Assembly (NCBI GenBank): GCA_026874595.1
Contig: CM049317.1
Location: forward strand, 13,322,882-13,386,881
Reading direction: 5' to 3'
Length of the DNA stretch: 64,000 nucleotides
Source of the DNA: Sipunculus nudus
Lineage: Eukaryota > Annelida > Sipuncula > Golfingiida > Sipunculidae
The number at the start of each line of letters is the position of its first letter. Position 1 is the first letter of the stretch. Made by a program: the position numbers and the translations under genes. Under the pieces are notes generated by a model. The model searched no databases. It had not been told where the DNA came from and worked only from the letters and a program-made list of their open reading frames with translations. Of the stretch, positions 46,939-60,214 are shown one piece after another.

Positions 46939-48510
46939 GTATGCAGAACGAATCCATTAGTGCTCTCTTAGCGGGATGGTAAGAGCTTTTATAAAGTATT
47001 TATTACGAAAATGGTCAGTAAAATTGTTATAAGAAAATTACACATCAAAGCGTTTTCGTGCTATCGTCAGATGTGATCTGTTGATGTAGTTAATAAAATA
47101 TCTAAACTCATTTCAAAATGCAGGCATAATAATTACCAAACACTCCCATCTGACCGTGGCTGACCTTTTCCCTGGTGGTGATGCTATAAATTAATGGAAT
47201 ACAACATTTTAGCGTAAGCACTGTAGTAACGCTTAGGAACTTTGTTTGATAATTCTAGTCAAAGATTAACAACACAAAACGTGGCACTTACGTGAACGTA
47301 CTCTTTACATTCCTTTTACTGTCTTAACCGGCTCTGATTCTGGCTCATTGATGAATATTCAATTAAATTTGTCTCTTACTTCAAAGCATAGACATTGTAC
47401 AGCAGTGTAGAGACAAAGTTGATTGCTGATAAAAATCGGTTTCACGGAATAGTAAACGTCTGTTGCTTGTGATTATAAGTACCAATTACTTGACGAAATG
47501 GACACGAAATGCAACCTTTTTCGAACATTTAACTGTGTCACACATATATTGATGATGATAGGTTTTAAAAAATTTTCTTCATGGTCTGTTATTGAAAAAA
47601 TCGATTCGATCTTGCTCTATGACAGAAATCTATCAAACAGAAATTCGTCACAAAAACAAATGGACATAAATGTGAGAGACATGAAATGGTTTATTTAATT
47701 ATGAATAAAGAGCAATAAAGTACCTTTAAATCTCCAGTAATCATACTGTTAGGATTAAGAATAAGAGAATTTGGATTGGTCAATAGAACTCTACGAGCTT
47801 AACGGTGAACTAAGGACAAAATATGAGGATATAAAAACCATGGCGACCAATATATCTACTGCTGCACGTCATAATGGGCAGATAGTGATCAAATTCCTTT
47901 ACCGCAACGTCAGAGCAAATTCATTGAGAAAACAAACCAATGATTAAGAGTCCCCTCATACCGTGCGGGACTATTATCTCAGCAACAGTCACTTCCGGAG
48001 AGGATCATGGACTGAATGTTACAATGAGTCAGCAATTACACTACTAAACGGAGGTCAGCGGCGGCTTGGCAAACGTAGCTACACCGATATGTATATATTA
48101 GTATTGTGCCAAAGACATCGATGATTGGTCGTTTTCTGTCATAGCCGATTTGATCGATTGGGCCTTTGTATAATCGATCTTAAACGATTATGAATGCTAA
48201 TGCAATGAATATTATATTTTCTTGAAAAAAAAAAACTTAATCCTCTCAGAGATCTAAAGGCGAGACACAAGCGGCGAACAACATTAAACCTGTGATGGGC
48301 GGACAGATGAGAGCAACATGGCCTAGACCTTGTTCTTTAAGCGTGAGCATAGGCGTAAATTCTTCTACTAGTGCCGTCTTGAAATCGACCAACTCTCAGG
48401 AGTTGTTATTATACAAACTGTGAGATAATTCAATATCTGTATGATGGCTATGATCACTTTATTTACCGAGTATTTTTTAACTTTAAAAGCAAATTGCACG
48501 GACACGCAGG

Positions 48511-48513
<3 letters not shown>
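46937..48513. other. No gene seen
   Basis: No supported exon, RNA gene or repeat recognised. Confidence 0.4.

Positions 48514-48607
<94 letters not shown>
48514..48607. repeat. (AT)n microsatellite, longest in window
   Basis: About 94 bases of AT with one TTT interruption near 48595. Confidence 0.97.
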
Positions 48608-51245
48608 GTATTGTCAAGTATGTTATACAGTGTTACATTAGTATTTGTCAACAGATATTAGGTGCATATCTTATATACAAAGAGAGGGAGAGAGCCCGAA
48701 CGGACGAGGCCCTGACCTAGAAAATTTAGGTGATCTGGAATGCGGTAGCGTCCTTTCCGGCTTCTCGGTACCAAACTTAAGGACGCATGCTTGGCTAAAA
48801 TTAAATTTTAAGAAAATGGGAAGATATGTTCAATTATCGGAATGTATGCTAAAATAAATGATAAAATGAAATTTTAATCGTAACTTTTGCCTAAATTATC
48901 GTAAAATTGATAATAGACAAACCAAACAACGAACCAAGAAACCAACCGGGATAAATACATTAAGAAACTCCAGGTAGAGATATAACAATATGACAGTGAA
49001 AAACAACATCGAAGCCTTTCGAAAGACACATCGGGTCATAACTAAATGAACACCAGTTTAATTATTTGCACCCATTCCATGTATCTTCTTGTTATTTACG
49101 ACGTCCGCCGTCGTCATGTTTTGCCGCTTTTATCATGTAACGCGCTTTCACATGGCTTTTATATGAAACTTGAAATGATTCAGACAAATGATTATGTCAG
49201 CTTCTCCCGTTTTGTGTGTCACATTGCAAGTCGTTCATCCTTGCGTTTGGTCAATACTTTTTACTGGTCTAATAAAGGATTTTTTTCTGTCACTGTTAAA
49301 GATAACAAATGTAACTGTTTGTTTGAGACCACGTGTGTTACATTATCCCCCTGCTAAAATATGCGATTTAAATTTAGAAAATTTAAGTCAGTGAGAGGGA
49401 CAATCCAGTTATACAGCATTTTAAAGGTACACTCGAGGGGAGATGGGTGCCCATTAACATACTTTCACATTTTAATGAGAAGACAGGATTATCATTCTAA
49501 CAAAGTATTCAAAATTTCAAATAAAGCTAATTTCTTAATTATTTCTCATTCGTCATGCACCTCTTAATAACTTATTATCTAAGTGAGGGTAGGTCCCAAG
49601 ATCCCTAAAACACTGGGTATAAATAATTTATAGGTCAATGCATCTCTTAACATGGCCCTCGTAATGTAATGTGTGACTGATTTATCCTTTTAAATCATTT
49701 AGAAACTATTTTTATGCAATCAATCAAAATATGTTATAAAGTCAGGTATTTTATTTAAGAGTGAAGCATAATTTGAAAGATTGTGAGAATGTTACTTTTA
49801 TAGGGAACCGCAGCATAAGTACGGTCATAATACCAACACTGAGGGGGGTGGAGAAAGAGACGGAAGGAGGTAGAGTGATTATAAACTTATTTTCAAATGG
49901 TTGAATGTCGATCAAAATTTTATAAAACATTATTTCGATGAAACCCTTGGCAAACAAGAACGTGCCTACTTCATCCTTACAAGCATAATGTGACGTCACT
50001 AGTATAAAAATTCAAGTGTCATCAACCACCGTATCTTACATAAAACACAATTATTGTTTCCAATCCCAATGGCGCATCAAACGATTAACCATATCCCTGT
50101 GCGCTACTTTATTCAATAAGCCTTCTAATGATGAAAATGGTTTTCACTTCCACCAAATGTTAGTCGATTGTTAACTAAAAATGTTCAAAGCCATAAAACT
50201 AATCAACGGCGGATAAGCCACGGCAACAGGTTGATAAGTCACGTGATCCGCTGTACTTTCAAACCTAAATAATCTCACTCCAAGTAAAAGGTAAATGCGT
50301 TCGTTTTTGTTGCGCATGATTATTCTTTAACTATATCCGTCACAAAGACGAATGCTTTTTCCAAAGGATGAAAGACTATCGATTCACGGATTGGTTCACT
50401 AAACAACTGGACTTGACTACCCATCTTTATTCACCTCCCCTTCACACTAAAATCTGGAAGGGCATGTCTTTTCAATGGCTTTGTATTTTTCTTCATTATC
50501 TTAATAACTTCTTTTCAACATGCTGGTAGCATAACAAACTCATTTTTCAGATGCAATGGAAGTGTTTTGTTAAGCTCCCTCGTGTGGGCTCCAGGGAGAA
50601 CGAGAACGAAAGTAAACTAAAGAGAAAAGCAAGGGTAGGTTTATAGATGGACTGCTCTGGGCCAAGACGATAAAAAATCATATTGCCGGCCCATGTATCC
50701 ACGACGGCGACAAAAAATGGCCAGAAAGAAAACATGAAGAAAAATGCAGTTTCTTTTTGTTTTGCAACTGTCTCATGTTTCTAAAATACGCATATATTTT
50801 CTTTATGAAAGGGAGCTGATCTTATAACAAGGGTTCACCTTAAAGGTAGTCTAGTGTTGCTACAAACGCAGATCAATACAAGGTCTTCTTGTTTCAACTT
50901 TTGGTCATTTATCGCCCTCTGATTTCACTGTGACATGAAAAAAAAGAACAGCTTCAGCGATCAGATGAATCAAAGACCAGAACAAATCCGTCACACTCGC
51001 AGTAATCTGTTATTTTTCATGCAACTGAATCTGTTATCAGACACGACTTAAAAAAAGAAAAGGACTTGTGTCTTAAGGTCAAACGCTCAGATAAATTAGA
51101 AGACATTTTCTTAAAGAATAGGTCCATGGCCTGATGGTGGTACTGTCTGTTGATGAGGATTAATGTAACCACACTGTAAGGATGGCATGATATCACTTAG
51201 CTATATGCATTTCAAATTTTTACTGCATGTAGTATAATTTGTTCA
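48608..51245. other. No gene seen
   Basis: Several frames of 60-103 codons lack motifs. Contains a TGACGTCA at 49991-49998 and a TCACGTGA at 50239-50246. Confidence 0.4.
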
Positions 51246-51249
51246 GTGA

Positions 51250-51612
51250 CGTAGGACTCGAGTCCGGGATCGGACTCGAGAAATCGGACAAGTCCATCTT
51301 CAGTCCAATGGAGAACACTCTGCCACACTTACAGAATATAACAAACGAATAATACTGTATATACACCAAGATTCAGTATTGGTAGCTATGGCTGTAATGA
51401 ACCATTTAAGTAAAAGTGTGTGTGAACTAACTTACCAATGTAAATAATAATCTGACATGTTCATTTTAAATTGCCTTTTACAGATATTTATATTGGACTC
51501 GGACCTGCACTTGTCGCAAATCACTTCAACTCGAATAAGTTTGACTTGGAATCGAACCTCAAGGACTCACACTTGGACGGGAGTGGTCTGGACTCGATCG
51601 GACTTCCACTCC
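51250..51612 (+). repeat. GAGTCC-rich dispersed repeat, locus 2
   Basis: Two blocks of GGACTCGAGTCC/GGACTTGGA-type units (51250-51310 and 51493-51612) flank a spacer of about 180 bases. The spacer ends AAATTGCCTTTTACAG..TTGGACTCGG, resembling the AATTGCCTTTTTAAATGGAC..TCGG junction at locus 3 (61340-61365). The ORF at 51471-51758 is repeat-derived. Confidence 0.6.
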
Positions 51613-51934
51613 GGACAACATCACTGGCTTTGAATAACCCAATAGTCATAACCTTAAGTCAGGCCACTGTACAAAATGAGTCAAATTTTGTTTATATTTA
51701 TCGTTCATTCTACCGCCTTAGACAGTTCTTTAAATATGTGTGTGTCGAAATGCAATGATTTTTGTTGTACGGTCCCCCCAAAATACCTTGTTCTTGTGAT
51801 ATTAATATGTTTTTCAATCACAGTGTATTATATCCAGTTTAATTTTTCCTTGTACGATTCAATAAATCACTTCCAGGCGAAAATTGTATGTCTCATTGCA
51901 GAGAATTTCAGGCCAATAAGCTATAATGTTACGG

Positions 51935-52073
51935 GGTGACATAAAAGCGGACCGAACTGTCTCGCTAGTGAAGCTTGCTTTGCTAGCGAAGCGGTTTGAA
52001 CGCCGGACATGTGCGCAACCGACATGGGTTCGAATCCCGGATCGGCCCAATGTTTTCCCCTTTATCTTCGTAA
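51935..52073 (+). mobile_element. tRNA-Thr-like SINE head, copy 1
   Basis: Starts GGTGACATAAAAGCGGACCG. An A-box-like TAGCGAAGCGGT lies at 51984 and a perfect B box GGTTCGAATCC at 52027-52037, followed by CGGATCGGCCCAATGTTTTC and TCTTCGTAA. Relative to copy 2 it has about 23 extra bases upstream of the A box, partly a duplication of GCTAGCGAAGC. Not an intact tRNA. Confidence 0.65.
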
Positions 52074-52204
52074 AAAAAAGTATGGGCTTGTTCAACGTGA
52101 CGGTAAACTTTGTGGCCCAGGGAATAAGCTCACCAAAGTGTGACTCCTGGGATAATTAGTCTTGTTCTGATAGCAGAACGCTCATAAGAAGGGGTGTGTT
52201 CCGT

Positions 52205-52327
52205 GGTGACATAAAAGCGGACCGAACTGCCAGCGAAGCGGTTGGAACGCCGGTCTTGTGCGCCACCGACATGGGTTCGACTCCCGGATCGGCCCAATGT
52301 TTTCTCCTGAACAATTTGTCTTCGTAA
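52205..52327 (+). mobile_element. tRNA-Thr-like SINE head, copy 2
   Basis: Same start and end words as copy 1, 270 bases downstream in the same orientation. GGACCGA can pair with TCGGCCC as an acceptor-like stem (six of seven). A-box-like CAGCGAAGCGGT, an anticodon-loop-like CTTGTGC (TGT, Thr) and B box GGTTCGACTCC (52274-52284) follow. The anticodon stem is broken, so this is a SINE head. Minus-strand ORFs through both copies (LGRSG.RTHVG) are incidental. Confidence 0.65.
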
Positions 52328-52597
52328 CAATATATTGCTACGAACTTTAGGGAATCATTCACAGGTCATGTTACAGTCCTTCGAAATATTCAGCATACTG
52401 TATAAAAAATGGCACTGTCCTATGAAATAGAGATTATGATATAATATTTTCTTCATACATATCATATAAAACATGGTGACGAGGTTTCCAAAATCTACCA
52501 TTGAACATACTCTCATGTTTAGTACCAAAATCTGCATTTTATACACAGCGTGTATTCGTTAACAAACCCTTGTCTAAGACCAGAATCCGGGACAAAC

Positions 52598-52817
52598 CAG
52601 AAACGGATCCAGTGGGGGGGGGGGGGGGTCTAGGGTCTCCGGACCCCCCCCCCCCCACACTCCGCAACCTTTTTTAAGGGATTCAGACCAATTTTGCGGC
52701 CTGGATCCCCCCCCCCCCCCCCCGCTTTTTTTCCGGACCTGTGGACTTTTTTAAGGCTTTGTCACTGGTCCGCCTGGGTTGGACCCCCCCCCCTTTCTAA
52801 ATCCTTGATCCGCCCCT
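52598..52817. mobile_element. GGATCC/poly-G-poly-C element, copy 2
   Basis: Bounded by CAGAAACGGATCC at the left and GATCCGCCCCT at the right (inverted GGGGCGGATC). Inside are long G and C runs, GGATTCAGACCAATTTT, CCTGGATCCCC, GTCCGCCTGGGTTGGAC and TTTCTAAATCCTTG. Matches the partial copy at 8967-9119. Confidence 0.65.
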
Positions 52818-52857
52818 ACAAACAAAGGTGAAAAAAACTACGCAGTATTTTACGTTA

Positions 52858-52999
52858 ATGGTTATTTGTACATTTGTATCCGTGGGAAGAATCCATCACA
52901 GGGACAAAGATGGTGACAGTTCTTGTCATGGAAGGGAGCCTCGCAGTCAATCCATGCTGGCACTCTAAGAAAAAAGGTAAAATAATTGAAGAGGGCCTG
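52858..52999 (-). CDS. Candidate cysteine-rich terminal exon (unrecognised)
   Basis: On the minus strand an excellent acceptor (TTTTACCTTTTTTCTTAG, about 52975) leads into a frame reading VPAWIDCEAPFHDKNC, HHLCPCDGFF, PRIQMYK and TAA at about 52860. Four cysteines spaced C-X8-C-X3-C-X-C suggest the end of a small secreted peptide. I recognise no family. No matching upstream exon with a signal peptide was found, and no polyadenylation signal precedes the GGATCC element about 40 bases downstream. Another frame of the same segment is also open, so chance is possible. Confidence 0.22.
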
Positions 53000-54240
53000 A
53001 TGTGACGTATCTTGTGGCGGCATTCCCTGACTACCACTGATTACAACATATGGTGTTACCATTACCAAAAATATTGACGATATTTTTGTTTTCCTTGCCG
53101 TACCCTTCTCCTTGACCAAATACGGGGAATATAATCAACAGAACCATGTCACAGGTATAAAGTCAGTCGATCCAGTACTTTATTCAATTTTAACGGCATT
53201 CGATGATTTGCAAATCTCATCCGCCAAAATTAATTACATAGAGAAAATTGAGGGACTTGAAGCGAGATATTAGGGTTGAGACAAACATGACGAATAATTT
53301 CATCAGTGTGAAGCTACAACAAATAAACATGGAAACAACAACATTTCCTTGGGACAATAAATATTATATGCCAAAACCTACGCTATAGATTAGTTGACTT
53401 CCTGCTGTATAGTTAATCTTGAAGTGTGGGGGAGCTAGTTTTGTTGGAAACAATGAACACACTTACTAAATCAAAACTGCGTGACCAAAATGTCAGAAGA
53501 AATAAAAAAAATGACAACTCTTGGATGTATGAGTAGGACTTCTTTCATGATGCGCATTTTGGAAAAAGAAGGAGCAAACACGTCTACGTCAACAGAGGCG
53601 GTTTCAGTAGCTCATACAAAGTACCCCGAACCCTCTTCCTGTATCCTCTGTTAAATTATTTTATTTTAAAAGACAAATTAATGACTGCGAAAGCTGTAAA
53701 ATACATTTCCCCTCAAAAGGCTGTTACGGCTAAGTGACTTGCTGTTGGGTCCATATTTTGCCTAATTTAAGACCGTTGCTGATGCGGAATGCTGGAAATA
53801 GTCGTAATAAATGGCCCCTCAGGGGAAAGCTGTTCTATCATAAACCAACGCGAAGGATGTACTTCTATGATCTACTATTATCAAAAATCGTTCTTTTCTC
53901 GGCTGGTGATCTTGTCATATATTAATGGCCCCCTTGAGATGATGTTTCCCTACTAAGGTGTATAAATCCCACGGCTGTTAGCGCTTCGGTTCAACCATAT
54001 GTATTTCACAGTAATTAATTTGCCTGGAGGCGTTTGAGAAATATGTGGGGCGTTTAGTACATCGACTTAGCATTGCTGACAGGTTTAAATGTTCTGTTTC
54101 GTAAGTTATATAGGCGAACTTGACGGAGTTTTACTAGAATAAAAGAAAAGGGAAGTTTTTGTTTATGTGTTTTATAATGCTTTCATTTTGTATCACACCT
54201 CCTTCGAATGTGTTCAGTGTTATTTCAATTTCACTTATAT
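53000..54240. other. No gene seen
   Basis: No supported exon or repeat. Confidence 0.4.
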
Positions 54241-54244
54241 CATC

Positions 54245-54271
54245 CTGTCTCTGTCTGTCTGTCTATCTCTC

Positions 54272-54322
<51 letters not shown>

Positions 54323-54346
54323 GATATATATATATATATATATATA
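54245..54346. repeat. (CTGT)n/(AT)n compound microsatellite
   Basis: CTGT/CTCT units from about 54246 run into AT runs at 54276-54319 and 54323-54346. Tyr/Ile frames on both strands are artefacts. Confidence 0.95.
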
Positions 54347-54349
54347 CAC

Positions 54350-55660
54350 ATACACGGGTAAACATATATATGGGTACAAATTATATACATATACATATCG
54401 GCAGGAAGTTGAATTTAATGGAATTTTGACTTTCATAAATTTCAAATTCATTTTATTTTAAAGTTATATAATAACTCTCATCCCCATTTACTTTCTCTTA
54501 GTTTCCGAGATATAAGAGTTGACATTTATAATAATTTTTTTAATAGAATGCAAGTTTGAAGAAAACACAGTGAGCATTATCCATGTTGTGTTTGTCTTAG
54601 AATCGTCTTATACAATGTCATCATTTATTGTAATAGAAATCCGAGAAACAGAGTAGTACACGCTGAATGTAAGAATAACTCACGCTTAGCATTTTGCACA
54701 CGGCACTAATGCCACGTGTAACCGGAAGTGGACAGGGGTCACATGGAATAACTGCGCTATGACCCAGATAAATGTTAATATTATAAGTGACAATGATTAG
54801 GTTCGGGGCTAATGTTAATTATCGGTAGGTTTGGGGAAATAACATACGAGATGAGGTTACAATGGTATTACAGGCCAAGCAAACGTCATATAACACATTT
54901 GCCTATTAAATTATCAATCCAGATTTTGAATGAACTGAACCCATTTCCTGGCAGAAAAACTTTTTTTCTTCTTTATTGTTTGACAAAATACATGAGGTTG
55001 AGCTACCATGCCCCCTTATGACCACTTTCAACTGTGTAGTGACGCCAGCCACAGGGAAGCCACTCATGCGAAAAATGTTTGATTTCAACAAACTTAGCAT
55101 TATTGAGACGGTCAATCCCAAATTCGGGAATGAATGAAAACATAATGCATGGTTGAATGAAAGTTATTTCTAATTTTTGTCTAACATGTCACTACCCTCC
55201 AGCCAATCACATCAGGGTTCTGTCTCTCTTCTGGATACAATGTTTCAATCATATAATACATCAGCATGGGAATACGTTGACCTGAACTCAAGGGAGAAAA
55301 TTAGTCACATGATCGGGACACTAGCGTCTCACATTGGCAATCGTGTTGATGAAGAAACGGTCAGTTGATATAACTCAGAAATGTAAGTCACATCCAGTGG
55401 TGGTCAGCCGTGAATAGACCCTATCAGACTAATGAACTTGGCTAATTACTAATTATTCGTAATCATGATGGCAAATTTAAGACATTTAAACTCCCTTTGA
55501 TGTCCACCAAGAAGTGACGGGGTCACACAGTACACAGTCTGCTTCTTTTTCCTGCAACTGCCATGGACCAGCTGATTCTAACCTACGCTTGAGATTAGCG
55601 ATCCATTTTGAAGTTACATATTTATCTGAGTAGATTAACTAGATGATTTGTTCCTCTTTG

Positions 55661-55709
<49 letters not shown>

Positions 55710-57131
55710 GCAGAAAAAAAACATGTACAAGTGTGTGTGTTTGTGTATTTAACTAAAATTAATTATAATATATGTACAATTTTTATACAGTATATTTCGG
55801 TTTGAATCTATTCCAAAATTATCAATCGAGCAAAAGTTATCCTTCATATGTGGTGTGTCTTTATATAGTAAATGATGTAACAATTTGACAGCACTACTCA
55901 TTATAATCATATCTGTAAATAGATAACAATATCACTTATCAGTTTTTAATCAGGCGTATAGTGGCTTATCTTCATGATATGATACTGTTTTTTGGCATTT
56001 CTCAGTAGACCGATTTCTAAACGACTACTCTAGGGACATTGACAGAACGGGGCTGCGTGTAAACATACGAAATATTTGTCAATATTTATCTTCATGGCAG
56101 TGAATTAATAACATTGACAGTGGCGCCATCCAATTGCCCGGCACCTCACCGGGCCAGAAGATCCTTGACACTTACGGTGACCGGAACTTATCCGAAAACA
56201 TAGCACGGCCGCAGAAACGTGGTTGGTGCGCGTATTGTCACAATATAAACATATCATCCGCAATTTAACTCGGAACCAGGTAAATTATAACTAAACAATA
56301 ACAGGACCGTTCCTGTGTGGATGTCAAATATGATCTCTCAGCCGGTGACCGGGTTGTCTCTAAATATAGTCAACAAGGAGAAGATATTTTTTCCTGCAGA
56401 TGACATATAGGAGTATGTAAGAAAGTGTCGCATTTAAAGTTAGATTTCCTTGTACAATAACACAGAGGGAGTATGAGCTGGGGACAAAACTAAACGGGGG
56501 GATCAGGCAAAAAAAACAAGAGACAAATATGGCCAAACAAAGCAGTTAGATGGACAAATTAACACCTTTAGCAATTTTATTGTTACCTTATAGTCAACCA
56601 TCACTCATGATTTTCATTGATTTGTCCCTGTGATTGTCCAACGCTTTTCAGTGGTCACATCTGTTCGAGTTTGGAATCAAGCGTCTATTTATAGGAGCAT
56701 GAAAAATACAATCGCAGTTATAAAGCCAGTAAAAGGAAATCCAGTGACCCATAAATGACATTTATATCTCAACAGAAAATAGAAGGCCCTTAAATCCATT
56801 TTGTTCAATTGCCAGTTCTCGTTTATACTGGGGGTCGCTGATTGGTGGAAAGAAATGTATAAAAAGACACACTAGAGATTGGTTCATGTGATATATAACT
56901 GTATGATAACGGGCAAATCAACCCTCATACTTCTTTGACAAAGACTTCACGAACTTCTATGCATAACATGTATGTCTGAGTTACAATTCAAGTGTAAAAT
57001 AATTCAGCTTTTAGTTAAAAATACGCTTGTAAGGACAGAATAACTCGGAGGAAATCAATAGACAATCGCTGGTGTAATATAGAATCCCGACTTAATACAC
57101 TCGTCTCGATCTTCTATATTATTATTCAAAA

Positions 57132-57169
<38 letters not shown>

Positions 57170-58660
57170 AATTAATAAAAATTTTAGTTTGTTTATCGTA
57201 TCTTCGAAGCAGCAAACATGTTCCTGTTTGAAGATGGTTAAAAATCGACACGTCTACAGCATCTTCTATAAAAGTCATTTTATAATTAGACAATACAACA
57301 ATTATTGCATTTCACATTTCATAACCTTTAACACCGACAGAGTATTATCACCTGGGTCCAAATCAACACTTGAATTTTATCAATCAATTCAAGATATTTT
57401 ATGGCTTTTGGCCCATCTACAAAAACATTAAATTAAAATTCTTTGAGAACCTTGGCAGCTATTGTGTGGAAAAAAACAAGGAACACATGACGTCAACGGA
57501 AGGAAATTTGCCAAAGATATCCGATTTGTAATTCCCCCTGTTAACTAATGGACGAACATACAGTTGTAAAATTGAAGATAATCCATAGATCCACATGTAA
57601 TTAATCATCAGACTTGGTTAAATGTACAGATACACATAAATACTTTGAGAATAAACGAGTCTAAATATATTTAAACGGATTACATCGTAATCTCATCCCT
57701 TATTTAAAGCTAAATAGCATTAACAAAATTCTGGATTCTCAGATAATTTCCGGTCCGTTGATTACACAAACAATTAAGACAACATTTATCTAATACTAGA
57801 ATGTCAGAAAATAAAAGAACAGCTTCATTTTAAGGATATTCACACTCGGGCATTAGCAGCGTGGGCGTTTGAGTCAACTGACGGCTTAGTACCCGCATAT
57901 GGGCGTCAGTTATATCCGTTCGGTGGGAATGACAGACCGCAGCCAGTAACAGGGGCCAGTTTTTAAGCGAGCCGCTTTCTGCTGGTCGTTTTCTTGTCCT
58001 TATCTGCCCACAGGGGACCCAGTTGGGTGCAGACATTTTCAATTTAAGCTGTTTGTGTTAATCTATGGTAAGTGACGGGCGATGGCGCGGCCTCCTGTAG
58101 GAACCGTAAATGGGTCGTTACAACCTAATGACGACCTAATGTCGCAAAAAATTCCCCAAAACTCATGCTCTACCTGGCGAGGCGAGGTGCTTTTTTACCA
58201 TTCTTTGATTTTACTCTCAAGGTACTTGCTTTTTGCCGTGAGAACCTAAACGGATTTTGTCTAATGGTGCCGAACCCAACAATTGAGCACGAATTGGCGT
58301 TGAGGGGACAATACGTGGTCTCCGGCGAACGGTGTACTGGTAAAGGTTACTTATCTCTTTAAGATAAAGGGGTTAAAACAAAAAGACATAAAACCAGTGG
58401 AAGAAAACTTCGTTATCTTAAACGACTGCCACTTATTTTAGGTCCGGCTCCTTACAGGGCTTTTAACAGCGGACTGTTCTGAAGAAAAGTCCTTATAGTC
58501 TACATATTATACATAAATACATGAAGTTGATAACACCAAAGCAAGCCTAGCTGAGCAAAAGTATCTTAAAGAGAAATTTCATCAATGTTAATTATATTTC
58601 ATGAACACTTTCTTAGGATAAAAAAAATTAAATATGGAGATTGACAATCCAATCTGTTCG
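54350..58660. other. No gene; (AT)n 55663-55707 and (ATT)n 57135-57168
   Basis: Two microsatellites and otherwise unremarkable DNA. The 70-codon minus frame at 57830-58042 and others lack motifs. A TGACGTCA lies at 57488-57495. Confidence 0.45.
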
Positions 58661-58674
58661 AACAATCTTTTTGT

Positions 58675-59035
58675 TCGAAAGGGTGTGAAATTCACGATTT
58701 TCGCAAAGGGGAAATAATCGCGAACTTTAAACCTTCGTGAATATGCCGAATCGTTTACACAGATGAATCGTCATTTATAATATATAATTTATAATATTTT
58801 ATATTACCTTCAAATCAAAGACGGACATTACCCGTAATATCATTTTATCTGCCTTATTCCTTCTTGTTTTCTGGATCCTCCTCAAACCGTTAAGATTGAG
58901 CTTGCATTTTAAATAATCGATGTGAGAATGAATATGCTATGTGTAGCTTGCTGCACGGTGAGATCACGAAAAGGTACGCTCGCGAAACCTTGATAAAGCG
59001 GATATCGCGAAATATTAGCCTTGCGAATATAACCA
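58675..59035. repeat. TTCGCG-rich repeat, copy 2
   Basis: Contains AATTCACGATTTTCGC, ATAATCGCGAACTTT, CCTTCGTGAATATGCCG, GCTCGCGAAACCTTG, ATATCGCGAAATATT and CTTGCGAATATAACC, similar in word content to 43455-43850. Termini not defined. Confidence 0.3.
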
Positions 59036-60167
59036 CATTACTTATCACTTCCTTGATTTCGTATTATTAAACTAACATACCTCACTCAGATAAAACTAAT
59101 ACAAAGACATACAGTGTTAATATTTGACAGAAGCTATATCATTATTGAGTATGGCGCTAAATCTTTGTCACACAACTCTCTGTACCCTCCACTGTGAAAT
59201 GCCCTAAGTGGGTTAAGTTTCCATATTTAACCGGCTTATGTGGCTGTGGGATGAGCGCTTTGCAGGCTTAATGGGGAGACTGTGCCAAAAAGGTCATGTT
59301 TCACTCAGAAATGAGCGCGCCTTTCGGTGGTTCCTCGGTGTTTTGACCCAGCAATGGGATGACACACACCCAGGACCCGCAGGAGTGATACACCGAGCCT
59401 GGTTGACACCAGGATAACCCGGAATAAGCCCCTGTCTGTTGGTATTCATAGTAATAGTTAAGCAAGCATTAACCTCAACCAAAAAATAAAATGTTTCCAA
59501 GTTTCCTCTTAATCCTGCGGAATGTAACAGTATTTGGGAAATTTCGAGAACGGTCTATCGTAGCAGACACTACGCTGGTGTATCAAACAAACTCTGCCCA
59601 TGCCAAACCCGTCCCGGGAAGAACCGAAGTCGCGCAAACCTTACCCAACGCATAAAGGGTGATCTGTTAGTAAATGTACTTAATGCTTGATAATAACTAA
59701 GGACTACATAATCAATGTTAACATATAAGGTTTTAATTATATATACCATGGTAAATTGATTGAGGCCTCCTAAAACAAAACCGGAAATATTTATTGTACA
59801 AGAAACCGCAGATACCTAGAAGCAACTCATCAAGATGCAGGCATTTATTAAGATGCCATTGACAAGTTTATCTTAAATCTTTCCGAGTGGTATATCTCAA
59901 TTGTGTTGAGGAAGTCCGGAACGTAAATCTGAGCAAAACTGCCTGCAGTTACGTAATGGTGCTCACAAAATGGTGCAATAAGGATAATTGTAAACTGGGA
60001 AGATTTAGAAGTAATACTTTAAAGGACATAACCACCATGAACATCCTATTTCCATTCTCGCTAATACCCCGATCACTGAAGCATCTATCCTCTTGTGTTG
60101 AAAACGTTCCACATGTCAGCTGATTTCCCCATCAAACACAAATCATGCCAAATCTCAGATCATTATT

Positions 60168-60169
<2 letters not shown>
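59036..60169. other. No gene seen
   Basis: Short frames only (59294-59500 minus, 59887-60123 plus), without recognised motifs. Confidence 0.4.

Positions 60170-60211
<42 letters not shown>
60170..60211. repeat. (AT)n microsatellite
   Basis: AT run of about 42 bases; inflates the 100-codon plus frame at 60145-60447. Confidence 0.96.

Positions 60212-60214
<3 letters not shown>

Noticed and set aside
51859-52362. Minus ORFs containing LGRSG(I/S)RTHVG
   Set aside because: Translations of the tRNA-like SINE heads, arising from the B-box region.
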